Assembly: GCA_034717985.1 (NCBI GenBank)
Contig: JAYEMH010000033.1
Span: 4,549 to 10,425 of the forward strand
Origin: JAYEMH01 sp034717985 [NCBI: Candidatus Ratteibacteria bacterium]
Lineage (GTDB): Bacteria; CAZDME01; JAYEMH01
Reading direction: 5' to 3'
DNA length: 5,877 nucleotides
Part shown: piece by piece, positions 1 to 4,675 of the stretch
Layout: each line of letters begins with the position of its first letter
How positions within the stretch are numbered: position 1 is the first letter of the stretch
Notes under the pieces: generated by a model
Seen by the model: the letters and a program-made list of their open reading frames with translations, nothing else
Database searches by the model: none
What the model was told of the DNA's origin: nothing
Program-made: the position numbers and the translations under genes

Positions 1-990
1 ATGAAGATTGCGATTGATGCCATGGGAGGAGAATTTGCTCCCCAGGCAGTTGTTGAGGGGGCAATTCAGGCGGCGGAAAAAAGTAAGGCTGAATTAGTTC
101 TGGTCGGGGATAAAAAAGCCATAGAGAAAGAATTGAGGAAATACCGGAGATTCCCGGCTATTTCCGTTTATCCGGCCAGCCAGGTTATTGAAATGCATGA
201 TTCTCCTTCGATTTCAATCCGCCGGAAAAAGGATTCTTCCATTGTCAAAGCAGTGAAACTGGCTAAAGAGGGAAAAATAGAGGCGGTAGTTACGGCCGGG
301 AATACCGGGGCGGCGGTTGCCGCCAGTGTCTTATCCTTGAGAACATTAAAAGGAGTTGACCGTCCGGCCATTGCCATTCCTTTGCCCACCAGGCAGGGGG
401 TTTCTGTTCTTTTAGACGTCGGGGCTAACGTGGATTGCAAGCCCAGGCATCTTTTTCAATTTGGAGTAATGGGTGAGGTTTATGTCCGTCATATTTTAAA
501 AAAACGCAATTTGCGGATCGCTTTGTTGAACATCGGAGAAGAAGAAACAAAGGGGAATACCTTAACAAAAAGCGCCTATAAACTGTTTGGCAATAAAGAG
601 CTGAATTTTATCGGTAACATCGAAGGCCGAGACCTTTTTAGCGGTAAAGCTGATGTAATTGTTTGTGACGGTTTTGTAGGGAATATCATTCTAAAAGTCA
701 GTGAGAGTTTAGAACGAATTTTTAAAGAATTTCTCCGCGAAGAAATCTCCAAGGAAATTGTTTCTAAAATCGGAGCCTATCTTATGGGAAGCGCCTTTAA
801 AGGAATGAAAAAAAAGACTGATTATTCTGAATATGGCGGAGCGCCTCTTCTGGGAATCAACGGCGTTTGCATTATTGCCCATGGCAGTTCCTCGGCCAAA
901 GCTATTAAGAATGCTATTTTTGTGGCTGAGAAATTTATTGATTATGAAATTAACAGGCATATTGTAGAGAATATTGGGAAGTATGCCTGA
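1..990 (+). CDS. plsX: Phosphate acyltransferase PlsX
   Basis: PlsX converts acyl-ACP and inorganic phosphate to acyl-phosphate, the donor used by the membrane acyltransferase PlsY to start phospholipid synthesis. It is a soluble enzyme that acts at the inner face of the membrane. The 329-residue product has the family's usual length and opens with the typical N-terminus, DAMGG at residues 6-10. Other family blocks are TAGNTGA (98-104), LDVGAN (138-143), NIGEE (177-181), EGRD (208-211), FVGNI (225-229), YGGAPLLGI (278-286) and AHGSS (293-297). The ATG is base 1 of the window, so its Shine-Dalgarno and the upstream neighbour (often rpmF) cannot be seen; the canonical MKIAIDAMGG opening makes this start secure. 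It leads a FAS II cluster, where it links chain synthesis to membrane lipid. Identification is near certain. Confidence 0.97.
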   Translation: MKIAIDAMGGEFAPQAVVEGAIQAAEKSKAELVLVGDKKAIEKELRKYRRFPAISVYPASQVIEMHDSPSISIRRKKDSSIVKAVKLAKEGKIEAVVTAGNTGAAVAASVLSLRTLKGVDRPAIAIPLPTRQGVSVLLDVGANVDCKPRHLFQFGVMGEVYVRHILKKRNLRIALLNIGEEETKGNTLTKSAYKLFGNKELNFIGNIEGRDLFSGKADVIVCDGFVGNIILKVSESLERIFKEFLREEISKEIVSKIGAYLMGSAFKGMKKKTDYSEYGGAPLLGINGVCIIAHGSSSAKAIKNAIFVAEKFIDYEINRHIVENIGKYA

Positions 991-1014
991 AAAACCAGAT
1001 TTCAGAGTACAGAA

Positions 1015-1049
1015 GACAGACAACGGACAATAGACCATAGACAATAGAC
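1015..1049. repeat. Five tandem 7-bp units, consensus NAYRGAC
   Basis: Five consecutive heptads fit N-A-Y-R-G-A-C: gacagac, then aacggac, then three ATAGAC-type units at 1029-1049. The 10-mer gacaatagac occurs exactly twice, at 1026-1035 and 1040-1049, 14 bp (two units) apart. It lies 25 bp after the plsX stop in the 143-bp plsX-fabH gap. The rest of that gap is A-rich, with no gene or clear promoter. The unit closely resembles the one at 4548-4582. It is not a coding repeat, since 7 is not a multiple of 3 and no ORF runs through it. Function is unknown. Confidence 0.75.
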
Positions 1050-1121
1050 TAAGGTGAAAAAAGTAAATAGAGATTATAAGTATCTCTGTGATTAAGTATT
1101 TGATAAAATTGTAACGGGATA

Positions 1122-1126
1122 GAGGA
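1122..1126 (+). promoter_or_regulatory. Ribosome binding site of fabH
   Basis: GAGGA lies 7 nt upstream of TTG at 1134. This spacing supports the TTG as the true fabH start, because the next in-frame ATG falls well inside the conserved domain. Confidence 0.75.
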
Positions 1127-1133
1127 AAAGAAG

Positions 1134-2120
1134 TTGACAAAGATTAATGCGGGAATTACCGGTGTGGGTTCGTATTTACCGCCCAAAATTCTTACGAATG
1201 CCGACCTTGAGAAAATGGTTGACACCAGTAATGAATGGATTATTACGCGCACCGGGATTAAAGAGAGAAGAATTGTTGAGGGTGATGTCGCTACCTCTGA
1301 TTTAGCCGTGGAAGCGGCCAAAAAGGCAATCGAAGCGGCCCAGCTTGAAGCCCGGGATATTGAGCTAATTTTAGTGGCCACCGCCACCCCGGATATGCTT
1401 TTCCCTTCAACGGCCTGTATTGTCCAGGATAAACTCAAAGCAGTAAATGCGGCCGCCATGGATGTTGGCGCCGCTTGTTCGGGTTTTATTTACACCTTAT
1501 CTATCGCCCGGGCATATATTACCAGCGGAATGTATAAGAATGTTTTAGTCATTGGGGCTGAGACTCTTTCCAAAATTACTGATTGGCAGGATAGAGGGAC
1601 CTGTGTTCTTTTAGGCGATGGCGCCGGGGCGGCGGTGGTACAGCCGGTTCCGGACGGCAAAGGCATTATTTCCGTGTATCTGGGAGCCGATGGAAGCGCC
1701 GGAGATCTTTTAAAACAGCCGGCCGGAGGTTCTCGTCTGCCGGCCAGCCACGAGACGGTTGACAAACGACTGCATTATATGAAGATGTCAGGGAATGAAT
1801 TATTTAAAATTGCGGTTAAACTCATGGCTGGGGCGGCCCAGAGAGCTTTAGCCCAATGCGGCTTAACCTGCGAGGACGTTGCCTGTCTTATTCCTCATCA
1901 AGCCAATATTCGAATTATCAATGCGGCCGCTAAAAGATTAGCTCTGCCTCAGGAAAAAATCTTCCTGAACATTGAAAAATACGGTAATGTTTCGGCCGCC
2001 TCTACCATTATCGGTCTGGATGATGCCCTTTGCCAGAAGAGGATAAAACCCGGTGATATTGTGGTTCTGGTTGCTTTTGGCGGCGGATTGACCTGGGGAT
2101 CCTGTGTAATGAAATGGTAA
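1134..2120 (+). CDS. fabH: Beta-ketoacyl-ACP synthase III (FabH)
   Basis: FabH starts fatty acid synthesis by condensing an acyl-CoA primer (usually acetyl-CoA, or branched acyl-CoAs in some bacteria) with malonyl-ACP. The 328-residue product has the family's length. The thiolase-fold catalytic triad is complete: Cys115 in GAACSGF (112-118), His255 in PHQAN (254-258) and Asn285 in YGNVSAAS (283-290). Also visible are EWIITRTGI (34-42), whose Trp35 and Arg39 match CoA-contacting residues of the family, DRGT (153-156), and the C-terminal GGGLTWG (316-322). TTG at 1134 is chosen because GAGGA lies 7 nt upstream and the protein then opens with INAGITGVGSYLP, the normal FabH N-terminus. It is separated by 143 bp from plsX and 89 bp from fabD, both gaps carrying repeats. 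Primer preference cannot be read safely from sequence. Confidence 0.96.
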   Translation: MTKINAGITGVGSYLPPKILTNADLEKMVDTSNEWIITRTGIKERRIVEGDVATSDLAVEAAKKAIEAAQLEARDIELILVATATPDMLFPSTACIVQDKLKAVNAAAMDVGAACSGFIYTLSIARAYITSGMYKNVLVIGAETLSKITDWQDRGTCVLLGDGAGAAVVQPVPDGKGIISVYLGADGSAGDLLKQPAGGSRLPASHETVDKRLHYMKMSGNELFKIAVKLMAGAAQRALAQCGLTCEDVACLIPHQANIRIINAAAKRLALPQEKIFLNIEKYGNVSAASTIIGLDDALCQKRIKPGDIVVLVAFGGGLTWGSCVMKW

Positions 2121-2129
2121 GTTATAAAC

Positions 2130-2199
2130 CGTATCCCGTATCGCGTATTTCGTATATCGTATTCCCCGACGGTATACGGACGACGAAATACGGTATACA
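2130..2199. repeat. 70-bp inverted heptad element (5 x CGTATNN, then 5 x reverse)
   Basis: From 2130 to 2164 CGTAT occurs five times at exact 7-bp spacing, with the two filler bases being cc, cg, tt, at and tc. From 2165 to 2199 the register continues in the opposite orientation as NNATACG-like heptads; units 2 and 4 carry exact ATACG, units 1 and 3 carry CGACG, and the last reads ATACA. The two halves fold back: 2144-2153 pairs perfectly over 10 bp with 2183-2192, extending outward to 14 of 16 pairs (2138-2153 with 2183-2198). An inner 5-bp stem joins 2158-2162 to 2174-2178. The element starts 10 bp after the fabH stop and its last base touches the fabD Shine-Dalgarno, so it fills 70 of the 89 bp. 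There is no T-tract after it, so it is not a typical intrinsic terminator. Confidence 0.85.
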
Positions 2200-2203
2200 G
2201 AGG
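2199..2203 (+). promoter_or_regulatory. Ribosome binding site of fabD, abutting the hairpin
   Basis: AGAGG ends 6 nt before the fabD ATG. It begins at the last base of the inverted heptad element, immediately 3' of the predicted stem, so folding of that stem could affect ribosome access. That effect is inference. Confidence 0.7.
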
Positions 2204-2209
2204 TAATAA

Positions 2210-3154
2210 ATGAATAGAATTGCCTTCATATTTCCCGGACAGGGTTCGCAGTATACCGGGATGGGAAAAGATTTTTTTGAAACTTCCGGAAAAATCCGGG
2301 ATTTGTATGCCGAAGCGGAGACGGTTTTAAAAATTAATCTATCCGAAAAAATCTTTAATGGAAATGCTGAAGCTTTAAAAGATACCGCTGTTTCCCAGCC
2401 GGCGATTTTTCTGACCAGTTTTTCCTGCTGCCGGATGCTGGAAGAGGCAGATATTTTTCCGGAGGTGATGGCCGGACACAGTTTAGGAGAATATTCAGCT
2501 TTAACCTGTTCCGAAACTTTTTCATTTTCAGACGGGCTGAAAATAGTTCAGAAACGCAGTTTGTGGATGGCCGAGGCTTCCCGGGAGCATCCGGGAAAAA
2601 TGGCGGCTGTCATTGGTCTTTCCGCCGAAGAGGTAAGGAAAATTTGTCAATCGGTAAAAGGGCGGGGAGTAATTTCCACCGCCAACTTGAATTCTCCCCG
2701 GCAGACGGTTATTTCCGGCGAAAGTTTGGCTGTTGAAGAAGCAATGAAATTAGCCAGGGAAAGAGGGGCCGGACGTGTAGTGGTACTTCGGGTATCCGGA
2801 GCTTTTCATACCGAATTAATGAAAGAAGCAGGCGATAAATTGAAAGGTTTTCTTGATTCCATAGATTTGAAGCCGCCCCGGGTTCCCGTGGTCAGCAATG
2901 TTACGGCTAATTCGGAAAAAGAGCCGTTAAGAATTAAGGAAAATCTGATTAAACAGGTAAGTCATCCGGTTCGTTGGACGGATTCCGTAGAAAATTTGAT
3001 TAATCAGGGTTTTAACGTTTTTATTGAAGTTGGTCCCCGAAGGGTTCTCTCGGGGTTGCTTGCTCAGTTTGGCAATAAAGAAATAATCAGTTTAAATGTC
3101 GAAGACAGGGAATCTTTGGAAAAAACCAAAGAGGCAGTGTCAAAAGTAACATGA
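2210..3154 (+). CDS. fabD: Malonyl-CoA:ACP transacylase (FabD)
   Basis: FabD moves the malonyl group from CoA to holo-ACP, supplying the extender unit used by FabH and FabF. The 314-residue product has the usual length. It opens with FPGQGSQ (8-14, Gln11 in the oxyanion region), and carries the nucleophile Ser91 in GHSLGE (89-94), Arg116 that would bind the malonyl carboxylate, and the catalytic His200 in GAFHT (198-202). Gln249 in KQVSHPVRW (248-256) matches the residue that positions the histidine in known FabD structures. The ATG at 2210 has AGAGG 6 nt upstream and yields the canonical N-terminus. Upstream lies the inverted heptad element; downstream is the largest gap of the window (373 bp). 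No missing residue or frameshift is seen. Confidence 0.97.
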   Translation: MNRIAFIFPGQGSQYTGMGKDFFETSGKIRDLYAEAETVLKINLSEKIFNGNAEALKDTAVSQPAIFLTSFSCCRMLEEADIFPEVMAGHSLGEYSALTCSETFSFSDGLKIVQKRSLWMAEASREHPGKMAAVIGLSAEEVRKICQSVKGRGVISTANLNSPRQTVISGESLAVEEAMKLARERGAGRVVVLRVSGAFHTELMKEAGDKLKGFLDSIDLKPPRVPVVSNVTANSEKEPLRIKENLIKQVSHPVRWTDSVENLINQGFNVFIEVGPRRVLSGLLAQFGNKEIISLNVEDRESLEKTKEAVSKVT

Positions 3155-3169
3155 AAGAAAATAAAAGGA

Positions 3170-3242
3170 ACCACAGAGGACACAGAGCGGAAAACAAAAA
3201 AACAAACCACAGGAAAAGAAATTAACCACAGAGTACACGGAG
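3170..3242 (+). repeat. ACCACAGAG 9-bp repeat family, two pairs
   Basis: Two adjacent 9-bp units, accacagag and gacacagag, lie at 3170-3187. A second pair, accacagag and tacacggag, lies at 3225-3242. A fragment, aaccacagg, is at 3205-3213 between them. The pairs have the same order and period, so they look like diverged copies of one element. An inverted copy occurs at 3489-3499. Confidence 0.7.
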
Positions 3243-3279
3243 GAAAAGAAAACTAAAAAATAGAGGAAAAAGAATTTCT

Positions 3280-3298
3280 GACAGGATTTACAGGATTT
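3280..3298 (+). repeat. ACAGGATTT 9-bp tandem, first copy
   Basis: Two exact 9-bp units acaggattt occupy 3281-3298. The 17-mer at 3280-3296 is repeated without change at 3384-3400, 104 bp downstream, and again as a diverged inverted copy at 3454-3470. Confidence 0.75.
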
Positions 3299-3321
3299 AA
3301 AAAGAATTAAAAAATATGTAG

Positions 3322-3341
3322 GGGACGGGCATGCCCGTCCC
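3322..3341. repeat. Perfect 20-bp GC-rich palindrome
   Basis: The half-site gggacgggca is followed directly by its exact reverse complement, with a possible G-T wobble pair just outside (3321 with 3342). Its GC richness contrasts with the A-rich surroundings. It is flanked by taggg on both sides (3319-3323, partly inside the palindrome, and 3347-3351). No T-tract follows on the + strand, so it is unlikely to be an intrinsic terminator. It resembles small REP-like intergenic palindromes; that class assignment is inference. Confidence 0.8.
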
Positions 3342-3383
3342 TCTAATAGGGAGACAACAAAATAAAAAAAATAAGGAATTCCC

Positions 3384-3470
3384 GACAGGATTTACAGGAT
3401 AAAATTAGACAAAATTGACAAGATTAAAGATATGACGAAATTAAAGATTTAAAATCCTGTTAATCCCGTC
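3384..3470. repeat. ACAGGAT repeat in head-to-head inverted arrangement
   Basis: The + strand copy gacaggatttacaggat (3384-3400) faces an inverted copy at 3454-3470 whose reverse complement is gacgggattaacaggat. The two match at 15 of 17 positions, giving stem arms around a 53-nt interior. That interior keeps traces of the 9-bp unit, such as gacaaaatt (3408-3416), gacaagatt (3417-3425) and gacgaaatt (3434-3442). The design, forward short-period units followed by reversed ones, is the same as that of the 7-bp element at 2130-2199. Confidence 0.7.
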
Positions 3471-3488
3471 AAAAAAAGAAAAGAAGTT

Positions 3489-3499
3489 CTCTGTGGTTA
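3489..3499 (-). repeat. Inverted ACCACAGAG copy upstream of fabG
   Basis: CTCTGTGGTTA is the exact 11-bp reverse complement of 3223-3233. The two sites bound a 277-bp interval (3223-3499). It ends 28 bp before the fabG start. No target-site duplication is visible outside the pair. Confidence 0.6.
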
Positions 3500-3516
3500 G
3501 TTTTTGGCAGTACCAA

Positions 3517-3524
3517 GGGAGGGG
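3517..3524 (+). promoter_or_regulatory. Ribosome binding site of fabG
   Basis: GGGAGGGG ends 3 nt before ATG at 3528, with its GGAGG-like core about 4-5 nt away. It fixes the start at this ATG rather than at the upstream in-frame TTG (3504), which lacks a comparable site and would place this purine tract inside the coding sequence. Confidence 0.75.
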
Positions 3525-3527
3525 ATA

Positions 3528-4271
3528 ATGTTGGATTTAAAGGATAAGGTGGCGATGATTACGGGTGCGGCTCAAGGGATTGGCCGGGCTTGCGCCGAGA
3601 GCTTTGCCCGGGCGGGCGCCTATCTTTTCTTGGTCGATATCGACCAAGATTCAATCCGGAAAACGGCTAAAGAATTTAATGATTCAGGCTTTGATTGTTT
3701 GGCTCTTGGAGTGGATATTTCTTCTTTGAATCAAGTAGAGGAAGCGGTGAGGAAGGCGCTTGACAAATTAAAAAAAATTGATATACTAATCAACAATGCC
3801 GGCATTACCCGGGATGCGCTTCTTTTGAGGATGAAGGAAGAGGACTGGGACAAAGTGTTGGCCGTTAATTTAAAAGGGGTTTTTAACTGTACCAAAGTTG
3901 TCTCCCGGGCAATGGTTAAACAGAGAGCCGGTTCCATAGTGAATATAGCCTCTATTATAGGGCAGATAGGGAATGCGGGCCAGGCAAACTATGCCGCCTC
4001 TAAAGCCGGGGTTATCGGTTTTGCCAAATCAGCGGCCCGGGAGTTAGCCGCCAGGCAAATAACGGTTAATGCCATTGCCCCCGGTTTTATTAAAACGCGG
4101 ATGACTGAAAGTTTATCTGAAGAGGTGAAAAATAAAATGCTGGAGCGTATTCCTCTGGGCCGGTTTGCCGAGCCGGAGGAGGTAGCCGACCTGGCAGTTT
4201 TTTTAGCGGGTAGTTCCGCCCGATATATAACCGGGCAGGTTTTTAGAGTGGACGGCGGAATGGTAATGTAA
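3528..4271 (+). CDS. fabG: 3-oxoacyl-ACP reductase (FabG), short-chain dehydrogenase
   Basis: FabG reduces beta-ketoacyl-ACP to (3R)-hydroxyacyl-ACP, the first reduction of each elongation cycle. From ATG 3528 the product is 247 residues, the standard family length. A Rossmann-type SDR fold is shown by TGAAQGIG (12-19), NNAG (89-92) and the tetrad Asn114, Ser142, Tyr155 and Lys159 (YAASK, 155-159). [17 protein letters not shown] (148-164) is highly typical of FabG. An in-frame TTG at 3504 would add eight residues, but a strong purine-rich site just before 3528 and the [13 protein letters not shown] opening favour the ATG. One odd point: Gln16 replaces the Arg seen in E. coli TGASRGIG, and Asp37 ends the second beta strand (LVDID, 35-39). 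In SDRs this combination points to NADH rather than NADPH. acpP follows after 22 bp, so the pair is surely co-transcribed. Confidence 0.95.
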   Translation: MLDLKDKVAMITGAAQGIGRACAESFARAGAYLFLVDIDQDSIRKTAKEFNDSGFDCLALGVDISSLNQVEEAVRKALDKLKKIDILINNAGITRDALLLRMKEEDWDKVLAVNLKGVFNCTKVVSRAMVKQRAGSIVNIASIIGQIGNAGQANYAASKAGVIGFAKSAARELAARQITVNAIAPGFIKTRMTESLSEEVKNKMLERIPLGRFAEPEEVADLAVFLAGSSARYITGQVFRVDGGMVM

Positions 4272-4277
4272 CTATGA

Positions 4278-4287
4278 AAAGGAGGGG
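4278..4287 (+). promoter_or_regulatory. Strong ribosome binding site of acpP
   Basis: AAAGGAGGGG, the closest match in the window to the ideal Shine-Dalgarno, ends 6 nt before GTG at 4294. A strong site fits the high protein level usually needed for ACP and supports the GTG start. Confidence 0.8.
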
Positions 4288-4293
4288 AAAACT

Positions 4294-4533
4294 GTGAGTG
4301 TTGCCGAAAAAGTGAAGGATATTGTAGTTGAACAACTCGGGGTAAATCGAGAGGAAATTACTCCGGAGGCTTCTTTTATTGACGATTTAGGGGCGGATTC
4401 TTTAGATACGGTAGAATTGGTCATGGCTTTAGAAGAAGAATTTGGATTAGAGATTCCCGATGAAGAGGCCGAAAAGATTGCCACAGTCGGGCTGGCCATT
4501 GACTATATTACCAAGAAAACCGGCAAAGAATAA
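4294..4533 (+). CDS. acpP: Acyl carrier protein
   Basis: ACP carries the growing acyl chain as a thioester on a 4'-phosphopantetheine arm and presents it to every FAS II enzyme and to PlsX. The product is 79 residues, small and very acidic as the family requires. The arm attaches at Ser36 in DSL (35-37), within the recognition-helix region [20 protein letters not shown] (32-51). The N-terminal helix (about 3-15) and the IPDEEAEKI block (54-62) are also typical. The GTG start at 4294 is supported by a near-ideal Shine-Dalgarno and gives the normal MSVAEKV opening. It sits 22 bp after fabG and 142 bp before fabF, the usual place for acpP. The AcpS enzyme that attaches the arm is not in the window. 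Confidence 0.97.
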   Translation: MSVAEKVKDIVVEQLGVNREEITPEASFIDDLGADSLDTVELVMALEEEFGLEIPDEEAEKIATVGLAIDYITKKTGKE

Positions 4534-4547
4534 AATAGCCGGCAGAT

Positions 4548-4582
4548 AATAGTCCATAGTCGACAGTCCACGGTCGATAGAT
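4548..4582. repeat. Five tandem 7-bp units, consensus NAYRGTC
   Basis: Consecutive heptads begin at 4548: aatagtc, catagtc, then gacagtc, cacggtc and a decayed fifth unit, gatagat. The first four fit N-A-Y-R-G-T-C. This is the same pattern as 1015-1049 except that position 6 is T in the first four units here and A in every unit there. It begins 15 bp after the acpP stop, in the 142-bp acpP-fabF gap. The remainder of the gap is A/T-rich and holds the small tandem at 4621-4634. Confidence 0.75.
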
Positions 4583-4620
4583 AAAGAAAAAGAAGGAGAT
4601 AGAAATTTAAGATTTTTCTG

Positions 4621-4634
4621 TGGATTATGGATTA
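4621..4634 (+). repeat. Two exact 7-bp TGGATTA units
   Basis: TGGATTA is repeated exactly in tandem, followed by the partly matching heptad aaaatta. It is short enough to be chance taken alone, but it shares the 7-bp period of the other gap repeats. The preceding ttctg also forms TTCTGTGGATTA (4616-4627), similar to motifs upstream of fabH and fabG. Confidence 0.4.
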
Positions 4635-4662
4635 AAAATTAAATTGTGGTCTGTTTTTGAAT

Positions 4663-4666
4663 GGAG
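4663..4666 (+). promoter_or_regulatory. Ribosome binding site of fabF
   Basis: GGAG lies 9 nt before TTG at 4676, a modest site. An in-frame TAG at 4667-4669 closes the frame just upstream, so no earlier start is possible; the ATG at 4661 runs straight into this stop. Confidence 0.6.
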
Positions 4667-4675
4667 TAGAGTCAT

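Larger units (their letters stand above)
3155..3527. other. 373-bp repeat-filled gap between fabD and fabG
   Basis: No credible gene lies here. The stretch is A-rich and built mainly from short repeats: two ACCACAGAG-type pairs (3170-3187 and 3225-3242) with an inverted copy at 3489-3499, three ACAGGATTT-type blocks (3280-3298, 3384-3402 and, inverted, 3453-3470), and a perfect 20-bp palindrome at 3322-3341. The sequence between 3403 and 3450 looks like decayed 9-bp GACAARATT units. The copies nest as inverted repeats: 3223-3233 against 3489-3499 outside, 3384-3400 against 3454-3470 inside. The fabG Shine-Dalgarno is at the right end. I see no clear promoter or terminator. This is an unusually large break for a FAS II cluster and could separate transcription units. 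Confidence 0.7.

Noticed and set aside
168-440. Minus-strand open frames inside plsX, fabH, fabG, acpP and fabF
   Set aside because: They lie antisense to genes with full catalytic motifs, show no recognisable domain, and are explained by the codon use of the sense gene.
991-1133. The heptad arrays as a CRISPR array
   Set aside because: Units are 7 bp with no spacers, far too short for CRISPR repeats, and no cas gene is present.
709-1140. 143-codon minus-strand ORF across the plsX 3' end and the following gap
   Set aside because: Mostly antisense to conserved plsX; the rest reads through the heptad repeat. No family resemblance.
3151-3225. A 24-codon ORF beginning with ATG overlapping the fabD stop
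   Set aside because: It is a translation of the ACCACAGAG repeat and A-rich spacer, giving a low-complexity Asn/His/Arg/Lys peptide, with no proper Shine-Dalgarno.
3322-3341. Palindrome as an intrinsic terminator for the plsX-fabH-fabD transcript
   Set aside because: No loop and no T-tract follows on the + strand; on the minus strand a T run is present but is about 6 nt away and no minus-strand gene exists here.
3415-3444. TTGACA (3415-3420) as a -35 box for fabG
   Set aside because: It is part of the 9-bp repeat, and the sequence 17-18 bp downstream (aaatta/aattaa) is a poor -10 box.
3504-3527. TTG at 3504 as the fabG start
   Set aside because: It would put the best purine-rich binding site inside the gene and add eight residues not typical of FabG; ATG at 3528 fits better.
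4593-4629. AAGGAGAT (4593-4600) as a Shine-Dalgarno for a small gene before fabF
   Set aside because: No start codon lies at a usable distance; the ATG at 4627 is followed at once by GAT TAA.
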